Of a stretch of DNA of 64,000 nucleotides, positions 9,037 through 17,880 are shown piece by piece. The notes beneath the pieces were generated by a model, which saw only the letters and a list, made by a program, of their open reading frames with translations, was not told the DNA's origin and did no database searches. The stretch spans positions 1 through 64,000 of the forward strand of contig NZ_CP108464.1 of assembly GCF_036226405.1 (NCBI RefSeq), written 5' to 3'. The stretch's first letter is position 1. Every line of letters starts with the position of its first letter. A program made the translations under genes and the position numbers. The DNA comes from Streptomyces sp. NBC_01260 (GTDB lineage: Bacteria > Actinomycetota > Actinomycetes > Streptomycetales > Streptomycetaceae).

Positions 9037-9187
9037 GAGCCTGGATCACGAGGTGTTGCTCGCAATTCTGGAGGATAGAATCCACGATGGACGATTTCTG
9101 CCGCTGATCCGGCAGATGATCAAGGCCGGGTATTTAGAGGACTGGCGGTGGAACCCCACGCTCAGCGGCGCACCGCAGGGTGGCGTG
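9037..9187 (+). pseudogene. Group II intron reverse transcriptase fragment
   Basis: About 50 codons encode the conserved palm segment of a group II intron-encoded protein: an LDHEVLL block (the F-D-x-I-x-H region), then RIHDGRFLPLI, then KAGYLEDW, then the SGAPQGGV motif that precedes the catalytic YADD block. The frame is broken immediately after PQGGV and no catalytic YADD, maturase or intron RNA domain V is present. It is sandwiched between an IS5 remnant and an unrelated minus-strand gene, so it is a small surviving piece of a destroyed intron. Confidence 0.82.
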
Positions 9188-9233
9188 ACTTGCTGCCGGA
9201 ACAGGCCGACTACCTGGTCCGCCGCGCCCGTCC

Positions 9234-10760
9234 TCAGTTGGCCTCCCGCACTCTCGCAGCGGTCCGCTCGGCGAGCTCGCGGACGCCGTTCGCGGCGTTC
9301 TCCGAGAGCTCGCCGAGTATGGCGTCGGCGGCCGTGAGGAGGGCACAGGTCTCCTCGGGGCGGCCAGCGTCGGCCAGGGCGAGGGTGAGCCGGTAGTGCT
9401 CCTCGGCGATGTAACGGCCGAGGTTGACCTGCTGCCAATGGCGCAGTGAGTCGTCGCCCGGGGTGGCCAGGGCGTCGCGCACGGCGGCCAGGCTGTCCGC
9501 CGCCTGCGGCAAGCGGCCCGCCTCCCGCTCGAGGCGGGCCAGGGTGTGCCGGGCCGAGGCCCGGTCCCATGCCGTCTCCTGAAGGGCGGCGTACAGGCGC
9601 TGGGCGCGCAGCGCCTGGGTAAGGTCGCCGAGTTCCTCGAAGTCCCGGGCGAGCCCACTCAGCGGAGCCGTGGCCAGGGTGCGGGGCGCCTCGGGGCGGC
9701 GGAGTCTGCTCTGGTCCATGAAGATGTTGTCGAGTTCGCGGATCAGCGTCACCCGAGCGAGGCCCGTCATCCCCTGGTCCCGCGCCAGGTCGGTCCATGT
9801 GGAGACCGGCTCGTCCGACGGGTCCGTCCCGAACATCGACTCGTCGAGCGCCCGCGCCCACTGTTGCAACTCGTCCGCGCTTGCGCCCGGTTCCGGTATC
9901 CCGCCCAGGCCGCACGCCGTGTCGAAGTCCGTCTCCCGGACCTCAAGCAGCAGCGGCAGATCTCCGGTGTCCCCGCGCAGCCCCACCAGCACGGCCGCGA
10001 GCCGCAGTTCGTTCGTCATCGATGACCGTGTTTCGTGCCGCAGCAGATGCCGCAGCAGCTCCAGATCGTCCTCGGCTCGGTCGAACTGCGCGGCCCGCAG
10101 GGTGATCCGGCGCCGCACCGGGTCCTCGGCGACTTCACGCCATGCCATGCGGTCGCCCTCCCGCAACCAGGCGAGATCGGCGCGGCCCACCGCGAGCACC
10201 GGTTCCCACAGCGGGGGACCGGCCGGGCCTATCCGGTCGTACGCGCACCCCTCATCCGCGTTGAGCAGTACAAAGTCCGGCTCGGTGCGCAGCAGCGCGG
10301 CACGCAGTCTGCCGACCAGCTCGACCGGGGAGCGTTTCGGGAAGCCCAGCGCCGCACGGAGCTCGGCCCGCTCCTCATCGATTCCGTAGTACTCGCGGAT
10401 CTCGTCCTCGGTCTCCGCGATGCACGCCAGGATTTTCTCCTCGTTGTCGTCCGGCGACAGATGTGTGTAGCCGCGCCAGCCGGGCAGGCCGATCACTAGC
10501 TCCAGGGTCTCGTCGACACTTGAGCCGATGATCCCCGCGGCGCCCTCCGAGTCGGCGTAGAGCACCGAGCCGTCCGCGCACACGAAGTACGTACCGCCGG
10601 TATCGTCCCCGGCTACCGTCTCCAACGGCCCGCCCGAGGCGAGGCGGACTTCCTCGACATGGCCATGGGCGGCGCGGTCCAGGTCGAAGTCGAAGGGGAA
10701 GGCGGCCAGTTCGGCCAGGCGGCGGTCCTGCCGCAGCAGCCGTAGCGCGTGATCGGTCAT
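9234..10760 (-). CDS. Large hypothetical protein, SUKH-like N-terminus and TPR-like C-terminus
   Basis: A 508-residue protein. The N-terminal ~110 residues (LASGGPLE..AGDDTGGTYF..ADGSVLY..SEGAAGIIG) recall SMI1/KNR4 (SUKH)-type folds common in Streptomyces hypotheticals. The C-terminal ~150 residues are Ala/Leu/Arg-rich with repeated ~35-residue helical pairs, as in tetratricopeptide repeats. ATG 10760 starts the conserved-looking part; the frame is open further upstream only through IS sequence. It is flanked by an IS5 remnant and an IS5 element, so it may have been mobilised or isolated by them. Possible role in protein-protein interaction or immunity; not demonstrated. Confidence 0.55.
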   Translation of the reverse strand: MTDHALRLLRQDRRLAELAAFPFDFDLDRAAHGHVEEVRLASGGPLETVAGDDTGGTYFVCADGSVLYADSEGAAGIIGSSVDETLELVIGLPGWRGYTHLSPDDNEEKILACIAETEDEIREYYGIDEERAELRAALGFPKRSPVELVGRLRAALLRTEPDFVLLNADEGCAYDRIGPAGPPLWEPVLAVGRADLAWLREGDRMAWREVAEDPVRRRITLRAAQFDRAEDDLELLRHLLRHETRSSMTNELRLAAVLVGLRGDTGDLPLLLEVRETDFDTACGLGGIPEPGASADELQQWARALDESMFGTDPSDEPVSTWTDLARDQGMTGLARVTLIRELDNIFMDQSRLRRPEAPRTLATAPLSGLARDFEELGDLTQALRAQRLYAALQETAWDRASARHTLARLEREAGRLPQAADSLAAVRDALATPGDDSLRHWQQVNLGRYIAEEHYRLTLALADAGRPEETCALLTAADAILGELSENAANGVRELAERTAARVREAN

Positions 10761-10810
10761 GTCACAGAACGTAACACCGTCCACTGACAAGGGACTCGCG
10801 GCCTCTGTAG

Positions 10811-11779
10811 GAAGCCGTGCGGATAGCGGTGCGATCATGGTCGGCGGTTCGTGCGTTCGTGCCAGCGGTGGGTCGTCCATGCCTGTCGGATCAGACTACG
10901 CACGGTGATGATCGTGTCGGCGAGGTCGAAGAATGCGTCGATGACGGTGGTGCGCCGCTCGTAGCAGCGGGCGAGGCGGTGGAAGGCGTTCTGCCAGGCG
11001 TGAGTGCGTTCGACATGCCAACGCCGACTGGCCTGGATGGGCGCTTTCTCACCCTTGTGTGCGATGCGGCCGTGCAGGCCGCGTTCGCTGAGCAGAGTGC
11101 GGGTCTTGTCCGAGTCGTAGCCGGCGTCCAGATGCACGGTGATGTCGTCGGGTAACGGCCCCAGGTCGTCCAGGCGGTCCAGGGTCGGGGCGAGCAGCGG
11201 GGAGTCGTGGCGGTTGGCACCGGCCAGGACACGACCCAGTGGAATGCCGTACCCGTCCGTCATGCCCGAGCGTTTCAGGCCCTGTTTGCCGCGGTCGACC
11301 GGTGAGCGACCGGCCACCTCGCCGCCTCCGGGAGCCTTGGTGATGGAGCCGTCCACGGCGATCTGGTCGAGGACGAGGCCGACGATCCGGTCGTAGGAGT
11401 CCAGCGCGATCTGCTTGAGCTGGGCGAAGACGCCGAGTCGTATCCACTCGTCGCGACGGCTGCGGATCGTGGTGGCCGAGCAGGTCGTGTCGGCGATCGC
11501 CTCGTAGGAACAGCCGAAGCGCAGCAGTTGCAGGAGCTTGTCGAAGATGATGCGGTCGCTGATGCGTCGGCGGTGGCAGCCGAGTGGATGGCCCGGGTGG
11601 AACTCGGGACGCTCGGAAAGCAGTGCCACGAATTGGTCCCAGAGCGGCTCGGTGAGCCATGGTGGCAGCGCGGGCACAGGTCTCCCTCGTGATCACAGAG
11701 CGTCGTAATCCCATGATCACCGGGACCTGTGCCTGTTCTGTTGCCGGGCCCTCAACCACGCCTATCCGCGCGACCTCTT
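10811..11779 (-). mobile_element. IS5-family insertion sequence
   Basis: A ~970-bp element with a single transposase gene. Imperfect terminal repeats of the form GRAGSCGYGCGGATAG are seen near 10813-10831 and, inverted, near 11760-11779. The right end lies inside the 3' end of an ISAs1-type transposase, so this element inserted into ISAs1. Confidence 0.75.
10835..11677 (-). CDS. IS5-family transposase
   Basis: 280 residues, the usual length for single-frame IS5-family transposases. It carries an N-terminal helix-turn-helix region (LLQLLRFGCSYEAIAD) and a DDE domain: first Asp in AVDGSITKAP, second in LDAGYDSD, Glu in WHVERTHAW. It cuts and pastes its own element. No frameshift or stop is seen, so it may be functional and could act in trans on the remnant at 8861. 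Confidence 0.9.
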   Translation of the reverse strand: MPALPPWLTEPLWDQFVALLSERPEFHPGHPLGCHRRRISDRIIFDKLLQLLRFGCSYEAIADTTCSATTIRSRRDEWIRLGVFAQLKQIALDSYDRIVGLVLDQIAVDGSITKAPGGGEVAGRSPVDRGKQGLKRSGMTDGYGIPLGRVLAGANRHDSPLLAPTLDRLDDLGPLPDDITVHLDAGYDSDKTRTLLSERGLHGRIAHKGEKAPIQASRRWHVERTHAWQNAFHRLARCYERRTTVIDAFFDLADTIITVRSLIRQAWTTHRWHERTNRRP

Positions 11780-12921
11780 AGCGATGTTGGTCGCGCCGAG
11801 GGCTTTGAGGGCTCCGATCGCGAGGTTGCGGAGGGTGGCCATGACGTGGGGTGCGTTGCCGGCGTGGACGGTGGAGGCGTCTTCGGCGAAGGTACGGTCG
11901 CGGATGTGGTGCTGGGCTTCCACGGTCCAGTGTCCGCCCAGGTGGGAGGCGAGTTCGGCCGGTTTCGCCTGGTGGGCGTCGAGGCTGGTGACCGCGTAGA
12001 CGGTCTCGCGGGTCTCCTTCCTGCCGGTTGCTTTGCGGCGGCGGTGGACGCGGAGGGCGAGCTTCGCGTGGGGGAAGGCGATGCCGCCGAGGTTGTCGGC
12101 GATGGCGAGAGTCTTGACCGAGCGAGACTCGCGACGGCCGTGTCCCTTGTTCGAGGCGGTGTGCTGGATGGCCACCGCGTGCCAGTCCAGACCGTCCAGC
12201 TGGGCCCAGGCGGTGGGCTGGTTGGGCTTGATCACGGCCACGTAGTGCGCCTTCTTGGTCTCCACCAGCCAGGCGACATTGGCCCTCACCGAGTGCAGCG
12301 CGTCGAAGGTGACCACGTCTTCTTCCAGGTCGAGCGGTGCAAGCAGGGGCTGGAAGTGCCGTGTCTCGTTGGTCTTGGACCCAACCTCGGTCTGGGCGAG
12401 GGTGACCGGGCGGCCGTGGGTGACGGCGGACAGAAGGTGCCGGCGGGGCTGATCCAGGCGGGCGGAGCCGCGCAGTGCCTTGCCGTCCACGGCGATCACC
12501 CGTCGTCTGTCCGGGGCTGCGGCGGTATGGCGGTGAGCCAGCCAGGCTCCGACGGCCGCATCGAGTGCGTCGGCGTCGAGACGCTCGAGGACCCTCCCGA
12601 TCGCGGACCTGGACGGTGCATGCCGCCAGTGCAGCAGGTGACGGCGCACGTCGAGCGCGGCGAGCAGCCCGGCGTCGGCACAAGGGCGCCCCACTCGGCG
12701 AGTTCGTCGATGGTCCGGGCTCCTGAGACCGCGGCGGCCGCGCAGACCAGCAGGATCGAGGCCAACGAGTACCAACGGCCCCGCCGGGAGCGAGGATCGG
12801 GCACCGCCTCCAGGAAGAACCGCAGGTCAGCCACGTCGTCCGGGTTGAGCGGACCCAACTTGGCCAACACGGCAGGGATCGGGGAAGATGAGACAGCGGA
12901 CACGGGAACCCTCTTGATCAC
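11762..12921 (-). pseudogene. ISAs1-family transposase, frameshifted and 3'-truncated
   Basis: The N-terminal part (frame from 12921) has the DDE_Tnp_1-associated segment (LRFFLEAVPDPRSRRG). The C-terminal part (frame ending 11762) has the ISAs1 catalytic domain, including AVDGKALRGS, an FDALH block and VEAQHHIRD. The two lie in different frames that swap near 12690, so the gene is broken by an indel. The stop codon at 11762 is supplied by the inverted repeat of the neighbouring IS5, which replaced the normal C-terminal ~20 residues. The element is therefore dead. Confidence 0.8.
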
Positions 12922-13006
12922 TCGGCTTAGACACCTGAATGATCACGGATTCCGTGTCCGCTCTGTCATCCACCCCAACTCGCCGCAACCTCACGCCAGT
13001 TGGGCG

Positions 13007-13116
13007 AACCCGGAACTGCGCAAGCCCTGCTCCGCCCTGACCGGCGTCTGCAACATCGCCGCCGGCCTCCGCCGGACAGCCCGGCCCGCACTCTCACCCT
13101 GCTCGGTCTCACATGA
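13007..13116 (+). pseudogene. Second ISAs1-type transposase remnant (C-terminus)
   Basis: On the plus strand, codons resembling the ISAs1 C-terminus are present: an L-R-K..SALTGVCNIAAGLRR segment and, after a one-base shift, ARTLTLLGLT followed by TGA at 13114-13116. This is the ending missing from the transposase at 11762, but in the opposite orientation and in decayed form. Confidence 0.55.
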
Positions 13117-13180
13117 TCAAGAAGGACGAGGCCCAACTACGCCGAGGCCCTGCTCCTGAAACTGAACCGTAGTTTTCTTC

Positions 13181-14062
13181 TCACCGGTAAGAGCGAAGCG
13201 CACGGTGCAGTGCAGCAAATTCCTTCGATGGCGTAATACCGGGAATTTGCATCACTTCCCGCACTCTGCGAGCGTTACTTCCCATGCAGCTTGAAGATTC
13301 AGGCGCGATTTTCCAGGTCATGCCGCTGGGGTAGAAATATTCATCCTCGCCAGGGCTGAGGATAGCTAGGGGGCCAATACCGAGGTCAGTACCATCCGCG
13401 TCGTGGAGCTGAATCGTCACGACTCCCATCCAAGGCGACTTGCCGGCCTCCTTCGAATCGGGGCCGACGGTCAGGGAAAAACGGTCGTTCTCCCCGGACT
13501 TCACATCGAAGACCACATCTTCTTCGGTAGCTTTAGTGAATGGAGGTTTCTGCGAAAGAGGGATTTCGATGGCGTAGTGTGCCGAAGTCCCCAGGTCCCC
13601 ACCCGTCCCTCCGCAGGTTTTGAGGTTCTCCGAGATTTCCACATTCGCACTTACCTTCGTAATGATCGCCGAGCCACTTCCACGATTACGGACGGCGATA
13701 TTGATCTCTGAGCCGCTGAGTCCTGTGACCTCCTTCTTTGAATCTCTCGATGTCTCGACCCCTTTCAACTTGTCAGTAAACCGTGCGCTTACAGCAGTGA
13801 CTTCCAGAAGCCCCCTGCGCTCGGCTTCCTTCTTCCCTGTCTCCGCTTGGCTGTCACCGCTCATTGCCGAGTCCCACGCAGGAATCAGTGCGACGATGCT
13901 GAGAACCAGCGCCACAGACGCGATCAGTGTGCCGGGTGTGCGCCAGCCGTCTGCTTGCTGCGGCGGCACAGGCGGATTCGCACCCTGCTGCGGCGGCACA
14001 GGCGGATTGGCACCCTGCTGCGGCGGCACAGGCGGATTGGCACCCTGCTGCTGCGATGACAA
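13181..14062 (-). CDS. Membrane-anchored protein with proline-rich tandem-repeat N-terminus
   Basis: 293 residues from a TTG at 14062 preceded by GGGAGGG. The N-terminus is three to four copies of a 10-residue unit (QQGANPPVPP), then one transmembrane helix at about residues 45-64 (LIASVALVLSIVALIPAW), then ~220 residues predicted to be extracytoplasmic or soluble and beta-rich. Similar proline-rich-TM proteins occur in actinobacterial regulatory or secretion contexts, but this family is not recognised. Base composition is clearly lower in GC than the flanks, which it shares with the next gene, suggesting they arrived together. Confidence 0.6.
   Translation of the reverse strand: MSSQQQGANPPVPPQQGANPPVPPQQGANPPVPPQQADGWRTPGTLIASVALVLSIVALIPAWDSAMSGDSQAETGKKEAERRGLLEVTAVSARFTDKLKGVETSRDSKKEVTGLSGSEINIAVRNRGSGSAIITKVSANVEISENLKTCGGTGGDLGTSAHYAIEIPLSQKPPFTKATEEDVVFDVKSGENDRFSLTVGPDSKEAGKSPWMGVVTIQLHDADGTDLGIGPLAILSPGEDEYFYPSGMTWKIAPESSSCMGSNARRVREVMQIPGITPSKEFAALHRALRSYR
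13954..14052. repeat. 30-bp tandem repeat inside a coding region
   Basis: Three near-identical 30-bp units (core CGGCGGCACAGGCGGATT) encode the QQGANPPVPP repeat of the minus-strand membrane protein. Exact in-frame copies suggest recent expansion by slippage or unequal exchange. Confidence 0.85.
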
Positions 14063-14126
14063 AGCATCCCTCCCGTTATCCTAAATAGACACAAAAGCTT
14101 CACCGTATCGAATATCAAAGCGAAAC

Positions 14127-15491
14127 TTAGCCAAAGAATAGGTCACCTGTGGAAACGTCGTAGACTGTGATCTCCTCTCCGTTGTGGCAATAAATCAGAT
14201 CGTTGGTGACGATCTGAACCGCACCTTTCAAGGGGGATGACCAAATATCCTCGCCTCCTGCCGTGTCGACGGCGCGAACCTTTGGCCCTTGAGTGTTGAC
14301 CAAAATCACCCCTGAAGGCCCTGGAAGCATTTCAGATGACAGTTCACCCCCTACTCGCCACTGCTCCTTACCCGTTTCAGGATCAAGCGCAAGAAGAGAA
14401 TATTCTCCGTTGACGCGAACGGAAAAATGGACAATGAGAAGGTCATCGTGAAGCACCATTTGCAGCGGCGTTACCGGCTCCGGCAGCGGAATGGACCAGA
14501 CTGTCCTACCCGTGTCGCTATGCAGGGTAATTAATTTCTCATCCGTCACTAGGTGAAGGAGTCCTCCCCCCGAGAGAAATGAGGCATCCGAAGACATTAA
14601 TGCTCGAGTCCATTCAACTCGATCATTTTCAACGGAAAGCGTACGCAATTCCCCCGGCGCGGTAACGAACACAGTAGTTCCGTCATCCTGGCGCCTTTCG
14701 ACATTGCGAATCCCAACCAAATGAACCAAACTGCCGGCCACTTTGATTCCCAAGTCGCTAGCGTCTGGGATTTCTTCAGCCCAAATTAATTTCCCTGTCT
14801 CACGATCCAGCGCCATAGCCCCGAACGGCTCCACACCTTTATGGGTGAAAATAAGAATGTTTCCGTGCGCGATAATTTGACCCGCTTGAAATACCTTGAC
14901 TCGCCAGAGGATCCTGCCCGTTTTCGCAGACAATCCAAATACGTGGTCCTGCGTGGCGGCTACGACAAAGGCGCCAGATTTAGCAATCTCCACTACCTGG
15001 TTTCCAGGTAACTTTCGCCGCCACATGCGCTTTCCGTTGGCTGCGCATAGCGCTACGACCTCGCCGGTCGTGTCCCCGTCGCCACCCCCAACCAGGACCT
15101 GCCCCCCGGCTGCAATCACTTGCGGATAGTACGGCTCGCCCCATTTATCCGGCTCACCTGCATTCCCTGCAGAGCTGCGCCATTTGAGGCGGCCGCTGCG
15201 CGCTTCCCTCAACCACACTGTGCGGTCCCCCTCTGCCCCGCTCAACCAGGGCCCAGACAGAGAAAGCGAAGTACGTAAAGCACCCGAGAAAGGCACAGGC
15301 CACACCGGCGCCCCGGGCGACGGGGTCAACTCAGGCCAGGACGGGCAGCGATGGGCGACACGATCTTTCCCGTCTGTCGCGCTGTCGCCCGAGCAGCCAG
15401 AAATCCCAGCAAGGGCACAAGCCGAAGACGTACCCCACCATACGAATGATCTTCTCGTCATGCCGCTGGATGTCACGAGCCCACCGTCCAT
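14127..15491 (-). CDS. PQQ-like beta-propeller lipoprotein
   Basis: 454 residues from ATG 15491, with GGAGGGG 7 nt upstream. The N-terminus has a twin-arginine-like TRRSF, a hydrophobic core and a lipobox (LAGISGC, Cys near residue 33), so it is probably an exported lipoprotein. The rest shows repeated G-x-x-x-W strands with D-x-x-T/S-G-K/R turns (DRETGKLIW, SAKTGRILW, DPETGKEQW), the hallmark of PQQ-type seven- or eight-bladed propellers. Such proteins usually bind partners rather than PQQ. It lies 64 nt upstream of the repeat-tailed membrane protein in the same direction, so the two probably form an operon. Lower GC than the flanks. Confidence 0.75.
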   Translation of the reverse strand: MDGGLVTSSGMTRRSFVWWGTSSACALAGISGCSGDSATDGKDRVAHRCPSWPELTPSPGAPVWPVPFSGALRTSLSLSGPWLSGAEGDRTVWLREARSGRLKWRSSAGNAGEPDKWGEPYYPQVIAAGGQVLVGGGDGDTTGEVVALCAANGKRMWRRKLPGNQVVEIAKSGAFVVAATQDHVFGLSAKTGRILWRVKVFQAGQIIAHGNILIFTHKGVEPFGAMALDRETGKLIWAEEIPDASDLGIKVAGSLVHLVGIRNVERRQDDGTTVFVTAPGELRTLSVENDRVEWTRALMSSDASFLSGGGLLHLVTDEKLITLHSDTGRTVWSIPLPEPVTPLQMVLHDDLLIVHFSVRVNGEYSLLALDPETGKEQWRVGGELSSEMLPGPSGVILVNTQGPKVRAVDTAGGEDIWSSPLKGAVQIVTNDLIYCHNGEEITVYDVSTGDLFFG

Positions 15492-16270
15492 CGCTGCACC
15501 CCTCCAGGAGAGTCACGCCACACGCCAGCCGCCACCCAGCTTGATCGCGCGTGACGAGCTCAACGGACCTCAGATCTTACGGCTCGTCAGGTGGCGACAA
15601 GGGGCCAACTTGAAATCATCAGGAGAATCTGCCTGCTCCTGCCGGTGGGGGGAACTTCACAATGATCACGAAGACCGTGCCTGCTCTGCTATGCACGCCA
15701 ACCGGTCACTACCCGACCAACCGCACGACCCCGGAACTTGCAACCGCCCTGACATCTGAGGCACTGTGTGATCCCGAGTTCCCCCGGCCTTGGTCGCGCG
15801 CTTCCCCGACGATGCTTTACCCACCCGTTTTCCCTCCCTGCCTAGTCGTACGTTCCATTCGTACACGGAACCGCGACGCTGATGCCCACGCTTTCGGCAG
15901 GCCGCGGTCGGCGCGTGCCAGCAGGGCGGCCGGGGAAGGTGACGCTTCACGCCGGGAGCAGCGAGCGGAGGACGCGCGTCGGCGTGAAGCGCAGAGGCAG
16001 GAGGTGGAGATCCGTCCAGGTAGCGCCGTAAGGCGTGGCTGGCTTCCCCGCTTGTCAGAAGGCCCAGCGGAGGCGCGATGAAGCCAAGGCGCGGAGGGAC
16101 GCACAGAAGGCCCGGGGTCCGGTGTTGTGGCCGTGGATCGGTCGGTGTTCGCAGGTCAGGGGCGCAACGCGGACTCTGTTGCACAGGGCGGTGTTGCGCG
16201 AGGCGCTGTGATCCTTCGTGCGGTCGGGCGCGGTCCCGGGCCTCGGGTGCGAGGGCGCCGGGATCCCCGG
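15492..16270. other. Intergenic stretch with no confident gene
   Basis: About 780 bp between the lipoprotein gene and the PIWI-RE region. A short block at 15660-15690 resembles the outer end of the ISAs1 copy near 12940 (AATGATCACG followed by a CCGTG.CTGCTCTG pattern), so decayed IS DNA is possible. Frames here have no consistent coding bias, and I name no gene. Confidence 0.4.
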
Positions 16271-16498
16271 CTACCGACGGCGCGTGATGCCGAACCGGCC
16301 GCGGGGCCTTGCCGCGCGTTCGGTCTCATGCGCCTGGCGGCGCGCGACGCGCTCAGCCTTCGCGCGGTCGGCGGCCTCCGTCGCGCACGGCCCGCACAGC
16401 CGGTCCCACTCCCCCGGCCACGAAGACCGCATGGTCTCCTGCCAGCGCTCGTCGGTGAACTTCCTTCCGCGGCGCCTGCGGGTCGCTGTTGGGGGCAC
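16271..16498 (-). CDS. Possible small basic protein
   Basis: 75 residues from GTG 16498. The protein is basic, with an RGRKFTDERWQE segment, a CxxC (LCGPCAT) and an Arg/Ala/Glu-rich helical tail. It has no clear ribosome site. The composition looks coding, but no family is recognised and it could be the remains of a larger gene. Confidence 0.35.
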   Translation of the reverse strand: MPPTATRRRRGRKFTDERWQETMRSSWPGEWDRLCGPCATEAADRAKAERVARRQAHETERAARPRGRFGITRRR

Positions 16499-16647
16499 GA
16501 CGCTGTTGGCCCCGGTCCGGAGGCAGCCGGACGCGAGTTCGTCCGGAAGACCACCGCAGAGCGCACGTCGGACCGGGATCACCGGATCAGGGGAAGATCC
16601 CCGAACTCCCGTGCCCTCCCCCAGGGCGGGGGGGTTGAGGTTGTGGC

Positions 16648-17880
16648 ATGGGCTCGATGCGGTGGGGGAGGACCGGGGTGTCGGTGGTGGCCGGGACGGC
16701 AGCGGCCGTTCAAGAACTCGACGTGGGCCAGCGCGCAGCGCTCGACGCCTGCGTGGTCGCGGCGTTGGCCTTGAGTAGCAGCGAAGGCGAGGCACAGGGG
16801 CGGATGCGGCTGCTGATGGAGTGCCATGGTCGCTACGTGCGCTCGTTCGGGGTCCTTGAGCAGGCACCGTCGTACGAGGTGTTCACCCGTTGGCTCTGCG
16901 GAAGCCGGGTGGCCGACCTTTTGCCGGGACGGCCCCAGGGATCAGTGCTCGGCAAGCTGTGGCTGCTCGATGACGACGGCATGCCCAGCTCGGCGCTGCA
17001 CCGGCTCGCGGTGGAGGCCTCTGAGCACGGCCACCAGGCCCCGGGGATCGGTGCCGACATCCGCCATCTGCACAGCCTGCTGCGGGCGGTGGGAATGCTG
17101 CCGGTGAGTACCGGGCTGTCACGGATCTCCGGCGAGACCGTCCAGCACGCCGTCTTTCGCGCGCTGGGGGCCGCCGGCTTCGAGGCGTACACCCGGGGCC
17201 GGGAGGCGATGGTCCGCACGCCCGTCCTGACACGGCGTGTTTTGTCCCGGAACACCGCGTTGGTCGAGCTGGGCGCGTACACCGGTATCTCCCCGACGCG
17301 GCAGTTCGGCGGCCTGTGGGCAGCGTGTCCGATGTGCAGTTGGACGATGCGGGCCGTCTACCGCCCCAACGGCGTGGTGGATGTCGAGTGTGAGGACGAG
17401 CGCCACAGCCTGCTGGGCGCCCGGTACCGGGCCGAGCCGACTGCGATGGAGGGCTGGCGCCTGGCCCCGTGCGGCGAACTGCGCACCGTGCCGGAGCTGC
17501 TGCCCGTGGAGGGCTATGTGGCGTTGCCCTACGCCCTGTGGCTGTGGGTGACGCTCCCGGGCCTGCTGGAGGTCGAGCTGCGCGACCGGCTGGTCGCTTT
17601 GGGCGCGGAGGTGCGGCTGTGGCCGTTCGGCGACGCGTATGACCTGCATGTCACTCGTCCCGGCTGGTCCAGGGTGTGGCGCGTCGACGTCAAGACCTGG
17701 GCCGATCCGTACGGGCTGGCCCAGAAGTTGCGCGAGGATCCCGAGGGGCCCGGCGAGCTGTGCTTCGTGGTGCCTGAGCACCTGCGGGGGTATCTGCCGC
17801 TGCTGCGCCGGGTGGTGCGGAGCAGCGGGGCCCGGGTGCTGACCGATGCCGACTTGGTGGCGGAGGTGGAGGGGGCGTGA
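16648..17880 (+). CDS. pPIWI-RE-associated restriction endonuclease-like protein
   Basis: First gene of the PIWI-RE cassette, 410 residues. The middle part has a zinc-ribbon-like pair (CPMC at 227-230, Cys248, Cys275). The C-terminal part is a PD-(D/E)xK nuclease fold: a candidate Glu near 309, Asp332 in YDLHV, and D-V-K at 347-349. Association of such a REase-fold protein with a PIWI-RE protein and a DinG-type helicase is the described three-gene PIWI-RE architecture (Burroughs, Iyer and Aravind). It overlaps the helicase gene by 4 nt (GTGA), implying coupled translation. Start could alternatively be the ATG at 16657. DNA cleavage is predicted from the intact D-D-x-K residues. Confidence 0.78.
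   Translation: MGSMRWGRTGVSVVAGTAAAVQELDVGQRAALDACVVAALALSSSEGEAQGRMRLLMECHGRYVRSFGVLEQAPSYEVFTRWLCGSRVADLLPGRPQGSVLGKLWLLDDDGMPSSALHRLAVEASEHGHQAPGIGADIRHLHSLLRAVGMLPVSTGLSRISGETVQHAVFRALGAAGFEAYTRGREAMVRTPVLTRRVLSRNTALVELGAYTGISPTRQFGGLWAACPMCSWTMRAVYRPNGVVDVECEDERHSLLGARYRAEPTAMEGWRLAPCGELRTVPELLPVEGYVALPYALWLWVTLPGLLEVELRDRLVALGAEVRLWPFGDAYDLHVTRPGWSRVWRVDVKTWADPYGLAQKLREDPEGPGELCFVVPEHLRGYLPLLRRVVRSSGARVLTDADLVAEVEGA

Noticed and set aside
12680..12700. Programmed frameshift in the ISAs1 transposase
   Set aside because: ISAs1 transposases are single-frame, and no slippery run is evident at the switch; treated as a lesion.
15655..15760. Possible additional ISAs1 end
   Set aside because: Only a short similarity (AATGATCACG plus a few scattered matches) to the end near 12940; too weak to call an element.
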